The notes: generated from the sequence alone by a model not told the origin. A DNA stretch of 64,000 nt from Pseudomonas sp. UYIF39 (GCF_029963765.1 NZ_JALBYU010000021.1:1-64000), one strand, 5' to 3'; shown: positions 29,966 to 40,382, counted from the first letter of the stretch. Made by a program: numbers and translations.

Positions 29966-31105
29966 ATGCCAGCTGCCTTTCCCCCCGATTCTGTTGGTCT
30001 GGTGACGCCGCAAGTGGCGCACTTCAGCGAACCCCTGGCCTTGGCCTGCGGCCGTTCGCTCCCAGCTTATGACCTGATCTACGAAACCTACGGCACGCTG
30101 AACGCCGCGGCGAGCAACGCCGTGCTGATCTGCCACGCCTTGTCCGGTCATCATCACGCTGCCGGCTTCCACAGCCCCGACGACCGCAAACCCGGTTGGT
30201 GGGACAGCTGCATCGGCCCCGGCAAGCCCATTGATACCAACAAATTCTTCGTGGTCAGCCTGAACAACCTCGGCGGTTGCAACGGCTCCACCGGCCCGAG
30301 CAGTATCAATCCGGAAACCGGCAAGCCGTTTGGCGCCGACTTCCCGGTGCTGACCGTGGAAGACTGGGTTCACAGCCAGGCGCGCCTGGCTGACCTGCTC
30401 GGCATCGGCCAATGGGCCGCCGTGATTGGCGGCAGTCTCGGTGGCATGCAGGCGATGCAGTGGAGCATCACCTACCCGGATCGCATTCGTCACTGCCTGG
30501 CCATCGCCTCGGCCCCCAAGCTGTCGGCACAGAACATCGCGTTCAACGAAGTGGCGCGCCAGGCAATCCTCACCGACCCCGAATTTCACGGCGGTTCGTT
30601 CCAGGAAGCAGGTGTGATCCCCAAGCGTGGCTTGATGCTGGCGCGGATGGTCGGGCACATCACGTACCTGTCCGATGACTCGATGGGTGAGAAATTCGGT
30701 CGGGGCCTGAAGAGCGAAAAGCTCAACTACGACTTCCACAGCGTCGAGTTCCAGGTCGAAAGCTACCTGCGTTATCAGGGCGAAGAGTTTTCCGGGCGTT
30801 TCGACGCCAACACCTACCTGCTGATGACCAAGGCGCTGGACTACTTCGATCCGGCGGCGAACTTCGACGATGACCTGGCGAAAACCTTCGCCAACGCCCA
30901 GGCCAAATTCTGCGTAATGTCTTTCACCACCGACTGGCGCTTCTCCCCTGCCCGCTCGCGGGAACTGGTGGACGCGCTGATGGCGGCCAAGAAAGACGTC
31001 TGCTACCTCGAGATCGACGCTCCGCAAGGCCACGACGCCTTCCTGATTCCGATCCCGCGCTACTTGCAGGCATTCAGCAATTACATGAACCGCATTACGT
31101 TGTGA
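29966..31105 (+). CDS. metX: Homoserine O-acyltransferase MetX
   Basis: A 379-residue alpha/beta hydrolase-fold enzyme that acylates homoserine for methionine synthesis. The nucleophile is in [12 protein letters not shown] and the C-terminal histidine is in APQGHDAFL. In Pseudomonas MetX proteins are reported to use succinyl-CoA despite their acetyltransferase fold, so the acyl donor cannot be called from fold alone. It is followed seven bases later by metW. Confidence 0.94.
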   Translation: MPAAFPPDSVGLVTPQVAHFSEPLALACGRSLPAYDLIYETYGTLNAAASNAVLICHALSGHHHAAGFHSPDDRKPGWWDSCIGPGKPIDTNKFFVVSLNNLGGCNGSTGPSSINPETGKPFGADFPVLTVEDWVHSQARLADLLGIGQWAAVIGGSLGGMQAMQWSITYPDRIRHCLAIASAPKLSAQNIAFNEVARQAILTDPEFHGGSFQEAGVIPKRGLMLARMVGHITYLSDDSMGEKFGRGLKSEKLNYDFHSVEFQVESYLRYQGEEFSGRFDANTYLLMTKALDYFDPAANFDDDLAKTFANAQAKFCVMSFTTDWRFSPARSRELVDALMAAKKDVCYLEIDAPQGHDAFLIPIPRYLQAFSNYMNRITL

Positions 31106-31112
31106 GAAAGCC

Positions 31113-31733
31113 ATGAGAGCTGATCTGGAAATCATCCAGGAATGGATCCCCGCCGGTAGCCGCGTACTCGACCTCGGCTGCGGCGACGGTGAGCTGCTGA
31201 CCTGGTTGCGCGATAACAAGCAAGTGACCGGCTATGGCCTGGAAAACGACCCGGACAACATCGCCGAATGCGTGGCCAAGGGCATCAACGTGATTGAGCA
31301 GGACCTGGACAAGGGCCTGGGCAACTTTGCCAGCAACAGCTTCGACGTCGTGGTCATGACCCAGGCGCTGCAAGCCGTGCACTACCCGGACAAGATCCTC
31401 GACGAAATGCTGCGCGTCGGTCGCCAGTGCATCATCACCTTCCCCAATTTCGGTCACTGGCGCTGCCGCTGGTACCTGGCGAGCAAGGGCCGGATGCCCG
31501 TGTCCGATTTTCTGCCGTACACCTGGTACAACACGCCGAACATCCACTTTTGCACCTTCGAAGACTTTGAAGCGTTGTGTCGCGAACGTGAAGCCAAGGT
31601 CATTGATCGGCTTGCCGTGGATCAACAACACCGTCACGGGTGGGCCAGTAAGCTATGGCCTAATCTATTAGGTGAAATCGGTATTTACCGCGTCAGCAGC
31701 CCCGGGCTGCAAGACCACAAGGTCGCGGTCTGA
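31113..31733 (+). CDS. metW: Methionine biosynthesis protein MetW
   Basis: A 206-residue SAM-dependent methyltransferase-like protein with motif I LDLGCGDGELL and the conserved ITFPNFGHWRCR. It is nearly always paired with metX and is required with it for homoserine acylation in several bacteria. The exact role is not fully settled. Confidence 0.94.
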   Translation: MRADLEIIQEWIPAGSRVLDLGCGDGELLTWLRDNKQVTGYGLENDPDNIAECVAKGINVIEQDLDKGLGNFASNSFDVVVMTQALQAVHYPDKILDEMLRVGRQCIITFPNFGHWRCRWYLASKGRMPVSDFLPYTWYNTPNIHFCTFEDFEALCREREAKVIDRLAVDQQHRHGWASKLWPNLLGEIGIYRVSSPGLQDHKVAV

Positions 31734-31759
31734 GTCACGACACTTCGAGGAGAATGAAC

Positions 31760-32194
31760 ATGGGTCGACTAGCGCTGTTTGTACTTACTGCCTGCCTGAG
31801 CGTCACCGCCATGGCCGCCGACGTCATCAAAGGCGAGCGCAAAGAAACCTTTGGCGATGTAACGGTGCACTACAACACCTTCAACTCCACCTTCCTGACA
31901 CCGGATATCGCCAAAGCTGCCGGGCTGACGCGAAGCAAGAACCAGGGCGTGATAAACGTCTCCGTGCTCAAGGATGGCAAACCACTGACCGCTGAAGTCA
32001 GCGGATCGGTGAAGGACCTGACCAGCCAGACCGTGCCGTTGAAGTTCAAACAGATCACTGAACAGGGCGCGATCTACTACATCGCCCAGTTCCCGGTCGA
32101 TCAGCAGGAAGTCCGGACCTTCGACATCAAGGTGCAGAACGGTGACAAAATCAACACCATCAATTTCAACCAAGAGCTTTTCCCCGGCGAATGA
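31760..32194 (+). CDS. DUF4426 family exported protein
   Basis: A 144-residue protein with a signal peptide ([19 protein letters not shown], cut before ADVIKGE) and a beta-rich remainder. I prefer the ATG at 31760 because GAGGAG lies seven bases upstream; the ATG at 31754 is too close to it. The function is unknown. It overlaps the rdgB start by four bases (ATGA). Confidence 0.85.
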   Translation: MGRLALFVLTACLSVTAMAADVIKGERKETFGDVTVHYNTFNSTFLTPDIAKAAGLTRSKNQGVINVSVLKDGKPLTAEVSGSVKDLTSQTVPLKFKQITEQGAIYYIAQFPVDQQEVRTFDIKVQNGDKINTINFNQELFPGE

Positions 32195-32787
32195 TCAACT
32201 TCACGCAACTCGTACTGGCCAGCCATAACGCCGGCAAACTCAAGGAACTTCAGGCCATGCTCGGCGAATCGGTGCAACTGCGCTCGATCGGCGAATTCAG
32301 CAGCGTCGAGCCTGAAGAAACCGGCCTGTCGTTCGTCGAAAACGCCATCCTCAAGGCCCGCAATGCCGCGCGCATCTCCGGCCTGCCAGCGCTGGCCGAC
32401 GATTCGGGGTTGGCCGTGGATTTCCTCGGCGGTGCGCCGGGTATCTACTCGGCTCGTTACGCCGATGGTCAGGGCGATGCGGCGAACAACGCCAAACTGC
32501 TCGACGTATTGAAGGACGTGCCGCAAGCCGAACGCGGCGCACAGTTCGTCTGTGTGCTGGCGCTGGTGCGTCATGCCGACGATCCGTTGCCGATTATCTG
32601 CGAAGGCTTGTGGCACGGACGAATCCTGCCAGCGGCCAGCGGCGAACACGGTTTTGGTTACGATCCGCTGTTCTGGGTGCCGGAGCGCGATTGCTCCAGC
32701 GCCGAGTTGAGCCCGAGCGACAAGAACCTCATCAGCCACCGCGCCCGTGCAATGGATCTGCTGCGCCAGCGTCTGGGCCTGAAATGA
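32191..32787 (+). CDS. rdgB: Non-canonical purine NTP pyrophosphatase (dITP/XTP)
   Basis: A 198-residue Ham1/RdgB enzyme that removes dITP, ITP and XTP from the nucleotide pool. The start region [14 protein letters not shown], the central [22 protein letters not shown] and the C-terminal SHRARAM are all intact. It is coupled to its neighbours by four-base overlaps on both sides. Confidence 0.96.
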   Translation: MINFTQLVLASHNAGKLKELQAMLGESVQLRSIGEFSSVEPEETGLSFVENAILKARNAARISGLPALADDSGLAVDFLGGAPGIYSARYADGQGDAANNAKLLDVLKDVPQAERGAQFVCVLALVRHADDPLPIICEGLWHGRILPAASGEHGFGYDPLFWVPERDCSSAELSPSDKNLISHRARAMDLLRQRLGLK

Positions 32788-33989
32788 TCCATGACTCATC
32801 CGCATCGCCGCTGATCTTCGGCGGTACCGCCCAATCGCCTCGGGCCGCCCTGCCTGTGCTGCCGCCCCTGGCGCTGTACATCCACATCCCGTGGTGTGTG
32901 CGCAAATGTCCTTATTGCGACTTCAATTCCCACACCGCCAGCCCGGTGTTGCCGGAAGAAGAATATGTGGACGCGCTGCTGGCCGACCTCGATCAGGACC
33001 TGCATGCCGTCTACGGCCGTGAGCTGAGCTCAATCTTCTTTGGTGGCGGCACGCCGAGCCTGTTCAGCGCCGAGGCGTTGGGCCGTTTGCTCAAAGGCGT
33101 CGAGCAGCGCATTCCGTTCGCCAGCGACATCGAAATTACCCTGGAAGCCAATCCTGGGACGTTCGAGCAAGAGAAGTTCGTCGCCTACCGGGCGCTGGGC
33201 ATCAATCGCCTGTCGATCGGCATCCAGAGCTTTCAAGAAGAGAAACTCAAGGCCCTGGGGCGGATTCACAACGGTGACGAAGCGGTACGTGCCGCCGGCA
33301 TGGCCCGTCAGGCCGGGTTCGACAACTTCAACCTGGACCTGATGCACGGTTTACCCGATCAGTCCCTGGACGATGCCCTGAGCGACCTGCGCCAGGCCAT
33401 CGCCCTGAAGCCGACCCACTTGTCCTGGTATCAGCTGACCCTGGAGCCGAACACGGTGTTCTGGAACCAGCCGCCGACGCTGCCGGAAGACGACACGTTG
33501 TGGGACATTCAGGAGGCCGGTCAGGCGCTGTTGGCCGAACACGGTTACGCGCAATACGAAGTCTCGGCCTATGCCCAGCCCGGCCGTCCGGCGCGGCATA
33601 ACCTCAATTACTGGAGTTTCGGCGACTTCATCGGCATCGGCGCCGGGGCTCACGGCAAGCTCAGCCACCCGGACGGGCGCATCGTTCGTACCTGGAAGAC
33701 CCGCTTGCCGAAGGACTACCTCAACCCGGCCAAAAGCTTCAAGGCTGGCGAGAAAGCCCTGACCAATGAAGAACTGCCGTTCGATTTCCTGATGAACGCC
33801 TTGCGCCTGACCGAGGGCGTGGAATCGCGACTGTATCCGGAACGCACCGGGCTGAGCCTGGAAAGCCTCGCCGAAGGCCGCCAGGTCGCCGAACAAAGTG
33901 GCCTGTTGCAGGTCGAACCGTCACGTCTGGCGGCCACCGAGCGCGGACAACTCTTCCTCAATGACTTGCTGCAGACATTTTTGAGCTGA
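32784..33989 (+). CDS. hemW: Heme chaperone HemW (radical SAM)
   Basis: A 401-residue radical SAM-fold protein with the cluster motif [10 protein letters not shown] and the GGGTPSL motif. It resembles coproporphyrinogen dehydrogenase HemN but lacks its activity in this subfamily; HemW inserts heme into respiratory proteins. The HemW-typical [20 protein letters not shown] region is present. The ATG at 32784 overlaps the rdgB stop. Confidence 0.94.
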   Translation: MIHDSSASPLIFGGTAQSPRAALPVLPPLALYIHIPWCVRKCPYCDFNSHTASPVLPEEEYVDALLADLDQDLHAVYGRELSSIFFGGGTPSLFSAEALGRLLKGVEQRIPFASDIEITLEANPGTFEQEKFVAYRALGINRLSIGIQSFQEEKLKALGRIHNGDEAVRAAGMARQAGFDNFNLDLMHGLPDQSLDDALSDLRQAIALKPTHLSWYQLTLEPNTVFWNQPPTLPEDDTLWDIQEAGQALLAEHGYAQYEVSAYAQPGRPARHNLNYWSFGDFIGIGAGAHGKLSHPDGRIVRTWKTRLPKDYLNPAKSFKAGEKALTNEELPFDFLMNALRLTEGVESRLYPERTGLSLESLAEGRQVAEQSGLLQVEPSRLAATERGQLFLNDLLQTFLS

Positions 33990-34011
33990 TTTCAGCCTTA
34001 AGGGAAAACGA

Positions 34012-34335
34012 ATGGATTTGATACTCGACCTGCTCGCCACCGCGTCCCGCTGGAGCCGTAGCAACCTGTCTGAAATCGCTCTGGCACTGGTGGGCTGTCT
34101 GCTGGTGTTGTTTGGCGCGGATATCAAAGGCTGGGTCGACGCACGTCTGGGCAGCATCGCCGGCGCCTTGCGCGTCCCGCTGATGGCCCTGCTGTGCATG
34201 GTCGGCAGCGGCGTCGCGCTGATCTACGCCACGCCATGGATCATCAAAGGCCTGAGCCAGTTCAACAACTACAGCCTGGCGCCGGTGCTGTTGGTGGTGC
34301 TGGTGTTGATTGGCGTCGTCGCAGACCGCCGCTGA
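34012..34335 (+). CDS. DUF3392 family membrane protein
   Basis: A 107-residue protein with three likely membrane helices (about residues 23-43, 55-77 and 87-104). It matches the DUF3392 family, which has no known function. It follows hemW by 22 bases and is likely the last gene of the metX-metW-rdgB-hemW string. Confidence 0.82.
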   Translation: MDLILDLLATASRWSRSNLSEIALALVGCLLVLFGADIKGWVDARLGSIAGALRVPLMALLCMVGSGVALIYATPWIIKGLSQFNNYSLAPVLLVVLVLIGVVADRR

Positions 34336-34358
34336 ATTCAGCTACAACCGAAAACAAC

Positions 34359-34448
34359 TGTGGGAGCGAGCTTGCTCGCGATGGCGGTGTAACAGTCAAC
34401 ATAGATGTTGAATGTTAGGGCCTCATCACGAGCAAGCTCGCTCCCACA
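34359..34448. repeat. REPIN, GI-like
   Basis: Arms TGTGGGAGCGAGCTTGCTCG and its complement lie 49 bases apart, the wider spacing also seen at 37.6 kb. It is between the convergent DUF3392 and trmB genes and may serve as a transcript end for both. Confidence 0.87.
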
Positions 34449-34466
34449 GTTGGTAGTGCGTAGGGC

Positions 34467-35192
34467 TTAGGACTGTTTTTCGAACTTCAGATCCCAAACG
34501 CCATGCCCAAGGCGTTCGCCGCGGCGTTCGAACTTGGTGATCGGGCGTTCGGTCGGGCGCGGGACGCATTTGCCGTCTTCGGCGAGGTTGCGGTAGCCCG
34601 GCGCGACGTTCATCACTTCCAGCATGTACTCGGCGTACGGCTCCCAATCGGTGGCCATGTGCAGAATGCCGCCGATCTTCAACTTGCTGCGCACCAGTTC
34701 AGCGAACGACGCCTGAACGATGCGGCGCTTGTGGTGACGGCTCTTGTGCCACGGGTCCGGGAAAAACAGCATCAGGCGATCGAGGCTGTTGTCGGCCACG
34801 CAATTATTGAGCACTTCGATCGCGTCGCAATCGTAGACCCGCAGGTTGGTCAGGCCCTGAGTCAGCACGCCATTGAGCAGCGCGCCGACACCCGGACGGT
34901 GAACTTCCACGCCGATGAAATCCTGCTCCGGCGAGGCTGCGGCCATTTCCAGCAGCGAATGGCCCATGCCAAAACCGATTTCCAGCGAACGCGGCGCCGA
35001 ACGGCCGAACACCTGGTCGAAGTCCACCGGCGCATCGGCCAATGGCAGGACGAACAGCGGCGTGCCCTGCTCCAGGCCTTTTTGCTGGCCTTCGGTCATG
35101 CGCCCGGCGCGCATCACGAAACTCTTGATGCGGCGGTGTTGGCGCTCTTCGCCTTCTTCCGGCTGGATAGGCGTTTCGTTTGATTCAGTCAT
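34467..35192 (-). CDS. trmB: tRNA (guanine-N7-)-methyltransferase
   Basis: A 241-residue SAM enzyme making m7G46 in tRNA. The motif [16 protein letters not shown] and the family signature [15 protein letters not shown] are present. The ATG at 35192 is preferred to a TTG one codon earlier. It follows thiG by nine bases, an arrangement common in pseudomonads. Confidence 0.96.
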   Translation of the reverse strand: MTESNETPIQPEEGEERQHRRIKSFVMRAGRMTEGQQKGLEQGTPLFVLPLADAPVDFDQVFGRSAPRSLEIGFGMGHSLLEMAAASPEQDFIGVEVHRPGVGALLNGVLTQGLTNLRVYDCDAIEVLNNCVADNSLDRLMLFFPDPWHKSRHHKRRIVQASFAELVRSKLKIGGILHMATDWEPYAEYMLEVMNVAPGYRNLAEDGKCVPRPTERPITKFERRGERLGHGVWDLKFEKQS

Positions 35193-35201
35193 CAATGGCT
35201 C

Positions 35202-35996
35202 TTACTTGATCAGACCATCCAGCGGCGAGGAGGCGCTGGCATAGAGTTTTTTCGGCATGCGGCCGGCGAGGTAGGCCAAGCGACCTGCCACGATGGCGTG
35301 TTTCATGGCTTCAGCCATCATGATCGGCTGCTGGGCATGGGCGATGGCCGAGTTCATCAGCACCGCTTCGCAACCCAGCTCCATGGCGATGGTGGCGTCG
35401 GACGCGGTGCCGACACCGGCATCCACCAACACCGGAATCTTGGCTTCTTCGAGGATGATCTGCAGGTTGTACGGGTTGCAGATCCCCAGACCCGTGCCGA
35501 TCAGACCGGCCAGCGGCATCACCGCGATGCAGCCGATTTCCGCCAGTTGACGGGCAATGATCGGGTCATCGCTGGTGTAGACCATCACGTCGAAACCTTC
35601 CTTGACCAGCACTTCGGCGGCCTTGAGGGTTTCGATCACGTTGGGGAACAGGGTTTTCTGGTCCGCCAGCACTTCCAGCTTCACCAGGTTGTGGCCACCG
35701 AGCAGCTCACGGGCCAGGCGGCAGGTGCGCACAGCCTCGGTAGCGTCGAAGCAACCGGCGGTGTTAGGCAGGAAGGTGTAGCGATCCGGCGACAGGACTT
35801 CGAGCAGGTTCGGTTCGCCCGGGTTCTGGCCGAGGTTGGTGCGGCGCACGGCGAAGGTGACGATCTCGGCACCCGAGGCTTCGATGGCCAGGCGGGTTTC
35901 TTCCATGTCGCGGTACTTGCCGGTACCTACCAGCAAACGTGACTGGTAAGTACGACCGGCCAGGACGAAGGGCTTGTCGCTACGAACGATGCTCAT
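35202..35996 (-). CDS. thiG: Thiazole synthase
   Basis: A 264-residue barrel enzyme that builds the thiazole ring of thiamine from deoxyxylulose phosphate, dehydroglycine and ThiS thiocarboxylate. The Schiff-base lysine is in [14 protein letters not shown], and the GVGTASDA motif binds phosphate. ThiS, its sulfur donor, is encoded 60 bases upstream on the same strand. Confidence 0.96.
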   Translation of the reverse strand: MSIVRSDKPFVLAGRTYQSRLLVGTGKYRDMEETRLAIEASGAEIVTFAVRRTNLGQNPGEPNLLEVLSPDRYTFLPNTAGCFDATEAVRTCRLARELLGGHNLVKLEVLADQKTLFPNVIETLKAAEVLVKEGFDVMVYTSDDPIIARQLAEIGCIAVMPLAGLIGTGLGICNPYNLQIILEEAKIPVLVDAGVGTASDATIAMELGCEAVLMNSAIAHAQQPIMMAEAMKHAIVAGRLAYLAGRMPKKLYASASSPLDGLIK

Positions 35997-36056
35997 GGGA
36001 AATCCTCTGTAGGGGTGAGGTTCTTGCAGAATTCTGTGCCCATAAGGGCCGGACGA

Positions 36057-36257
36057 CTAGCCGCCGCCGATAGCGTGTACCACTTCGACGGAATCGCCGT
36101 CGTTCAGCGTGGTTTCTGCGTGCTGGCTGCGCGGGACGATATCCAGATTGAGTTCGACCGCCACCCGGCGTCCGGTCAGTTCCAGACGGGTCAGCAGGGC
36201 CGCAACGGTTTCACCGTCGGGCAGTTCAAGGGATTCGCCGTTCAACTGAATGCGCAT
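36057..36257 (-). CDS. thiS: Sulfur carrier protein ThiS
   Basis: A 66-residue ubiquitin-like protein ending in the required Gly-Gly (VVHAIGGG). The thiocarboxylate formed on its C-terminus gives sulfur to thiazole. The start MRIQLNGES at 36257 fits the family; an ATG six codons earlier is also open. Confidence 0.94.
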   Translation of the reverse strand: MRIQLNGESLELPDGETVAALLTRLELTGRRVAVELNLDIVPRSQHAETTLNDGDSVEVVHAIGGG

Positions 36258-36347
36258 GCCGGATGCCGCCATCATTTTTAGGGGCTGGCATTCTAGCCCG
36301 ATCAGTCTTGGCGACCCAAGCCATTCGTCATGAAATGGACTGCTCGG

Positions 36348-36719
36348 TCAGCTCAACCGCCAGGCGGCAAGCCCCAGGCAGAACCAGCCGACCAGAAATG
36401 CCAGGCCGCCGAAGGGGGTGATGATCCCGAGCTTGCTGACGCCGGTTATGGTCAACAGGTACAGACTGCCGGAAAACAGCAGTATGCCAATGACAAATGA
36501 TGCACCCGCCCACGTGATCAGGCGACCGGGAATCTGTGTGGCCAGCAGTGCAACGCCCAGCAAGGCCAACGTGTGCACCAATTGGTAGGTCACGCCGGTG
36601 TGGAAAATCGCCAGGTACTCGGGCGTCAGGCGGCTTTTCAAGCCATGGGCGGCAAACGCGCCAAGGGCAACGCCGGTGAAGCCGAAGAAAGCGACCAGCA
36701 TCAGAAAGCCACGCAGCAT
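36348..36719 (-). CDS. DUF423 family membrane protein
   Basis: A 123-residue protein with four hydrophobic segments and the DUF423 pattern GAFAAHGLKSRL near residues 21-32. It belongs to the E. coli YgdD family of unknown function in the inner membrane. It is divergent from mtgA, with 74 bases between the starts. Confidence 0.88.
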   Translation of the reverse strand: MLRGFLMLVAFFGFTGVALGAFAAHGLKSRLTPEYLAIFHTGVTYQLVHTLALLGVALLATQIPGRLITWAGASFVIGILLFSGSLYLLTITGVSKLGIITPFGGLAFLVGWFCLGLAAWRLS

Positions 36720-36754
36720 GAAGAACTCCAGTCAGACTCGATCCACAGGGTCTG

Positions 36755-36760
36755 TATAAT
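36755..36760 (+). promoter_or_regulatory. Likely -10 box of the mtgA promoter
   Basis: A perfect TATAAT, preceded directly by TG, lies 33 bases before the mtgA start. No good -35 is seen at 17 bases (TCAGAC), so the -10 would have to dominate. Confidence 0.45.
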
Positions 36761-36793
36761 GGCCCGCTCAACGGGTTCGGCCAAGCCATCTCT

Positions 36794-37516
36794 ATGCTGC
36801 GTTTATTTTTGCGACGATTCACGAAGGCCCTGCTCTGGTTCGCGGGTGGCAGCGTATTGCTGGTGCTGATCTTTCGCGTGGTACCGCCACCGGGAACCGC
36901 GTTGATGGTCGAGCGCAAGGTCGAATCCTGGTTCGACGGCGAGCCCATCGACCTGCAACGCACCTGGAAACCCTGGGATGAAATCTCTGACGACCTGAAA
37001 GTCGCGGTGATTGCCGGCGAGGATCAGAAATTCCCGGAGCATTGGGGTTTTGACTTTGGCGCGATCCAGGCCGCACTGGCCCACAACGAACTCGGCGGAA
37101 CGATTCGCGGCGCCAGCACCTTGAGTCAGCAGGTCTCGAAGAATCTGTTTCTGTGGTCCGGCCGCAGCTGGCTACGCAAAGGCCTGGAAGCCTGGTTTAC
37201 CGGGCTGATCGAAGTGTTCTGGCCCAAGCAGCGAATTCTTGAGGTGTATCTGAACAGCGTCGAGTGGGATGACGGGGTGTTTGGCGCGGAAGCAGCGGCC
37301 AGGCATCACTTTGGCGTCGGCGCTCGCTCGCTGTCCCGGCAGCAGGCCAGTTTGCTGGCGGCGGTGTTGCCTAACCCGCGAGTGTGGAGTGCCAGTCACC
37401 CAACCAGCTATGTCGCACGGCGAGCGGGATGGATTCGACAGCAGATGAGTCAGCTCGGTGGCGACAGCTACCTTGCAGGGCTCAATGATTCGCGGCGGGC
37501 GCCTTGGGCCGAGTAG
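36794..37516 (+). CDS. mtgA: Monofunctional peptidoglycan glycosyltransferase
   Basis: A 240-residue GT51 enzyme that polymerises lipid II. One N-terminal membrane anchor (about residues 14-34) is followed by the catalytic domain with the glutamate in IAGEDQKFPEHWGFD, GASTLSQQVSKNLF and KQRILEVYLN. No transpeptidase domain follows, in keeping with the monofunctional family. Confidence 0.95.
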   Translation: MLRLFLRRFTKALLWFAGGSVLLVLIFRVVPPPGTALMVERKVESWFDGEPIDLQRTWKPWDEISDDLKVAVIAGEDQKFPEHWGFDFGAIQAALAHNELGGTIRGASTLSQQVSKNLFLWSGRSWLRKGLEAWFTGLIEVFWPKQRILEVYLNSVEWDDGVFGAEAAARHHFGVGARSLSRQQASLLAAVLPNPRVWSASHPTSYVARRAGWIRQQMSQLGGDSYLAGLNDSRRAPWAE

Positions 37517-37548
37517 CTGAACACAATTTCCTGAACACCGAAAACCCC

Positions 37549-37638
37549 TGTGGGAGCGAGCTTGCTCGCGATAGCGTCGGGTCAGTCGCTATAAGTATTG
37601 ACTGATAAACCGCTATCGCGAGCAAGCTCGCTCCCACA
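37549..37638. repeat. REPIN, GI-like
   Basis: Arms TGTGGGAGCGAGCTTGCTCG and its complement are separated by about 50 bases, with extra inner pairing (CGATAGCG and CGCTATCG). It lies between the convergent mtgA and rpoH genes. Confidence 0.88.
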
Positions 37639-37678
37639 GGGGACCAGGGTGATGCAGAAAAATGGGTACAAACAAAAA

Positions 37679-37701
37679 CGCCCCGATCAATGATCGGGGC
37701 G
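37679..37701. terminator. Terminator after rpoH, bidirectional
   Basis: An 11-base GC-rich perfect stem (CGCCCCGATCA) with a one-base loop has five A residues before it and seven T residues after it. Read on the minus strand it ends rpoH, 23 bases past the stop; on the plus strand it would end mtgA transcripts. Confidence 0.9.
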
Positions 37702-37723
37702 TTTTTTTATGCCGGAGCTGCGG

Positions 37724-38578
37724 TTAGGCGGCAATCGACAACTTGAGCTTGTTCATCGCGCTCTTCTCGAGCTGACGAATACGCTCGGCCGACACGTTGT
37801 ACTTCTGCGCCAGGTCGTGCAGCGTGGCTTTTTCTTCTGCCAGCCAGCGCTGGTAGAGGATGTCACGGCTGCGGTCGTCCAGCACTTCAAGCGCTTCGTG
37901 CAGGTTGTGGTTCGAGTTGTCGCTCCAGTCAGCATCTTCCAGTTGACGGGCCGGGTCGTACCGGTGGTCTTCCAGATAGTTGGCCGGCGATTGGAAAGCA
38001 CTGTCGTCGTCCGCTTCCGCGGCCGGGTCGAAGGCCATGTCATGGCCGGTCAGGCGACTTTCCATCTCACGCACTTCCCGAGGCTCTACACCGAGGCTTT
38101 CCGCCACACGGTGGACTTCCTCGTTGTTCAGCCACGCCAGACGCTTCTTCTGGCTGCGCAGGTTGAAGAACAGCTTGCGCTGGGCCTTGGTGGTCGCGAC
38201 TTTCACAATGCGCCAGTTGCGCAGGATGAACTCGTGGATTTCCGCCTTGATCCAGTGCACAGCGAACGAAACCAGACGCACACCCATTTCCGGGTTGAAG
38301 CGCTTAACGGCCTTCATCAGGCCGACGTTGCCTTCCTGGATCAGGTCAGCCTGAGCCAGACCGTAACCGGAATAGCTACGGGCGATATGTACAACAAAAC
38401 GCAGGTGGGCGAGCACCATCTGCCGAGCCGCCCCCAAATCCTGCTCATAATAGAGACTCTCGGCCAGTTCGCGCTCCTGCTCCGGTGTCAGCAATGGAAT
38501 GCTGTTCACGGTGTGCACATAGGCCTCCAGGTTTGCACCCGGGACCAGAGCATATGCAGGTTGCAAAGAATTGGTCAT
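37724..38578 (-). CDS. rpoH: RNA polymerase sigma-32 (heat shock) factor
   Basis: A 284-residue sigma factor. Region 2 ([23 protein letters not shown]) and region 4 with the helix-turn-helix ([19 protein letters not shown]) are intact, and the RpoH-typical [13 protein letters not shown] segment is present. It directs heat shock genes. The start [11 protein letters not shown] gives the family length. It lies downstream of ftsX, and a sigma-E-like promoter is seen ahead of it. Confidence 0.97.
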   Translation of the reverse strand: MTNSLQPAYALVPGANLEAYVHTVNSIPLLTPEQERELAESLYYEQDLGAARQMVLAHLRFVVHIARSYSGYGLAQADLIQEGNVGLMKAVKRFNPEMGVRLVSFAVHWIKAEIHEFILRNWRIVKVATTKAQRKLFFNLRSQKKRLAWLNNEEVHRVAESLGVEPREVREMESRLTGHDMAFDPAAEADDDSAFQSPANYLEDHRYDPARQLEDADWSDNSNHNLHEALEVLDDRSRDILYQRWLAEEKATLHDLAQKYNVSAERIRQLEKSAMNKLKLSIAA

Positions 38579-38627
38579 ACGAAAAAACCTCCCACTTACA
38601 TAACTCGTGCAGTTCAGCACTGCGAAA

Positions 38628-38654
38628 ATTGACCGGAAACCGAAAGACAAGTTC
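38628..38654 (-). promoter_or_regulatory. AlgU/sigma-E-like promoter for rpoH
   Basis: On the minus strand GGAACTT (the full sigma-E -35) is followed after 16 bases by GTCAAT, which has the GTC core of the sigma-E -10. It is 50-76 bases before the rpoH start. RpoH is a known AlgU/sigma-E target in P. aeruginosa and E. coli, which supports the reading. Confidence 0.55.
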
Positions 38655-38691
38655 CCATAAACGCTGAAAGGTCAATACGAGCAAAATGATA

Positions 38692-39714
38692 CTACTTAGG
38701 CGCAAGCTCCCTCAGGTGGCGTGCGACTGCAATCCATGCACCGATATACCCCAACAGCACCGCGCCAAGCAAGAGAGACAGACCGTCGGCAACTGGCACT
38801 CCGGCCAGCGCAAAATCACTGCCGTACAGACCGGCCAGCCCAACCACCGCGTCGTTCAGCCAATCAAGGCCGAACGCCAATACGCCCCAGGAAAGAATCC
38901 CCGCACCGAAGCCATAAAGCGCACCCATATACAGAAAGGGCCTGCGCACATAGCTGTCAGTGCCGCCGACGAGTTTAATCACTTCTATCTCTGTGCGGCG
39001 GTTTTCAATATGAAGACGAATGGTATTGCCTATCACCAAAAGTAATGCAGAAACCAGAAGCACGGTCAGACCGAAGACAAAACGGTCACCCAGCTTGAGG
39101 ATGGCTGCCAGACGCTCGACCCAGACTAGATCAAGTTGCGCCTGTTGTACCTTGGGCAACTCGGAAAGTTTTTGTCGTAATGCTTCAAGGGCTGGCTTAT
39201 CGACCTCATTCGGCGTCACCAGAACCACGCCCGGCAGCGGGTTTTCCGGCAGTTCCTTGAGCGCCTCGCCCAGACCGGACTGCTGCTGAAACTCTTCCAG
39301 CGCCTGATCGCGGCCGACATATTCAGCATCAGCTACGCCAGGCATGCCTTTGATCTGCTCGCGCAACGACTCGCCTTCAGAAGGGCTGGCCTCGATTTGC
39401 AAATACAGGGAAATCTGCGCCGCACGCTGCCAGGAACCGCCGAGACGCTCGACGTTACTTAGCAAAAGTGACAGGCCCATCGGCAAACTCAAAGCAACCG
39501 CCATCACCATGCAGGTGAAGAAGCTACCGATGGGCTGCTTGCCCAAACGACGCAAGCTATCGAGCAGGCTGGCACGGTGACTCTCGACCCAGGCACGAAA
39601 CAGTGTGGCGAAATCCGGGCCGTCATCATCGTCGCGATTTTTCTTCTGCGGTTGCTGATCGGCGGCCTTAGGGGCCACGCGCTCGGAAACCTTGGGGCTG
39701 CGTGTCGCACTCAT
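38692..39714 (-). CDS. ftsX: Cell division protein FtsX
   Basis: A 340-residue membrane protein. A polar N-terminus of about 50 residues precedes the first membrane helix (near 66-86), followed by a periplasmic domain and three further helices in the C-terminal third (IRLHIENRRTEIEVIKLVGG loop). With FtsE it activates cell wall hydrolases at the septum. It overlaps ftsE by four bases. Confidence 0.95.
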   Translation of the reverse strand: MSATRSPKVSERVAPKAADQQPQKKNRDDDDGPDFATLFRAWVESHRASLLDSLRRLGKQPIGSFFTCMVMAVALSLPMGLSLLLSNVERLGGSWQRAAQISLYLQIEASPSEGESLREQIKGMPGVADAEYVGRDQALEEFQQQSGLGEALKELPENPLPGVVLVTPNEVDKPALEALRQKLSELPKVQQAQLDLVWVERLAAILKLGDRFVFGLTVLLVSALLLVIGNTIRLHIENRRTEIEVIKLVGGTDSYVRRPFLYMGALYGFGAGILSWGVLAFGLDWLNDAVVGLAGLYGSDFALAGVPVADGLSLLLGAVLLGYIGAWIAVARHLRELAPK

Positions 39715-40382
39715 ACGCCGGCCTCCCCGTCACCAATCAATCGGCCGCGTTGCAAGGTCAGCATGCGGTGGCGCATGCGGGCGATCAGTGCCAGGTCGTG
39801 ACTGGCAATCAGCACGCTGGTGCCCAGACGGTTAATGTCTTCGAACACGCCCATGATTTCTGCCGCCAGACGTGGATCGAGGTTACCGGTCGGTTCGTCC
39901 GCCAGCAGCAAGGCCGGGCGGTGAACAATGGCGCGGGCGATGCCGACGCGCTGCTGCTGACCGGTAGACAGGTCGCCAGGATACAAATCAGTTTTGTCCG
40001 ACAGCGCCACGCGCTCCAGCGCCGAATCCACGCGCTTGGCGATCTCGGCCTTGGAAAGCCCAAGGATCTGCAAGGGCAGCGCGATGTTGTTGAACACCGT
40101 GCGATCGAACAATAGCTGGTGATTCTGGAACACCACGCCGATCTGGCGTCGCAGGTAAGGAATCTGTGCGTTGCTGATGGTGCTCAGGTCTTGCCCGGCC
40201 AGCAGCAATTTGCCGGTGGTCGGACGCTCCATCGCCAGGAGCAGGCGCAACAAGGTGCTTTTACCGGCGCCAGAGTGGCCGGTCACAAACAAAAACTCGC
40301 CCCGACGGACTCGAAAGCTCAGCTCATGCAAGCCGACGTGACCGTTCGGGTAGCGCTTACCGACCTGTTCGAAACGAATCAT
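39711..40382 (-). CDS. ftsE: Cell division ATP-binding protein FtsE
   Basis: A 223-residue ABC ATPase. Walker A is GHSGAGKSTLL, the signature is LSTGQQQRVGIARA, and Walker B is PALLLADEPTGNLD. It pairs with FtsX to drive septal wall hydrolysis. Four-base ATGA overlaps join it to ftsY and to ftsX. Confidence 0.96.
   Translation of the reverse strand: MIRFEQVGKRYPNGHVGLHELSFRVRRGEFLFVTGHSGAGKSTLLRLLLAMERPTTGKLLLAGQDLSTISNAQIPYLRRQIGVVFQNHQLLFDRTVFNNIALPLQILGLSKAEIAKRVDSALERVALSDKTDLYPGDLSTGQQQRVGIARAIVHRPALLLADEPTGNLDPRLAAEIMGVFEDINRLGTSVLIASHDLALIARMRHRMLTLQRGRLIGDGEAGV

Noticed and set aside
29794-37638. Recurring 20-30 base repeats as a CRISPR array
   Set aside because: Copies are kilobases apart, palindromic and in both orientations, without regular spacers or cas genes; they are REP elements.
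37724-38650. rpoH start 24 codons upstream
   Set aside because: The extension has no ribosome site, includes the sigma-E-like promoter -10, and exceeds the family length; MTNSLQPAY at 38578 has a GGGAGG site.
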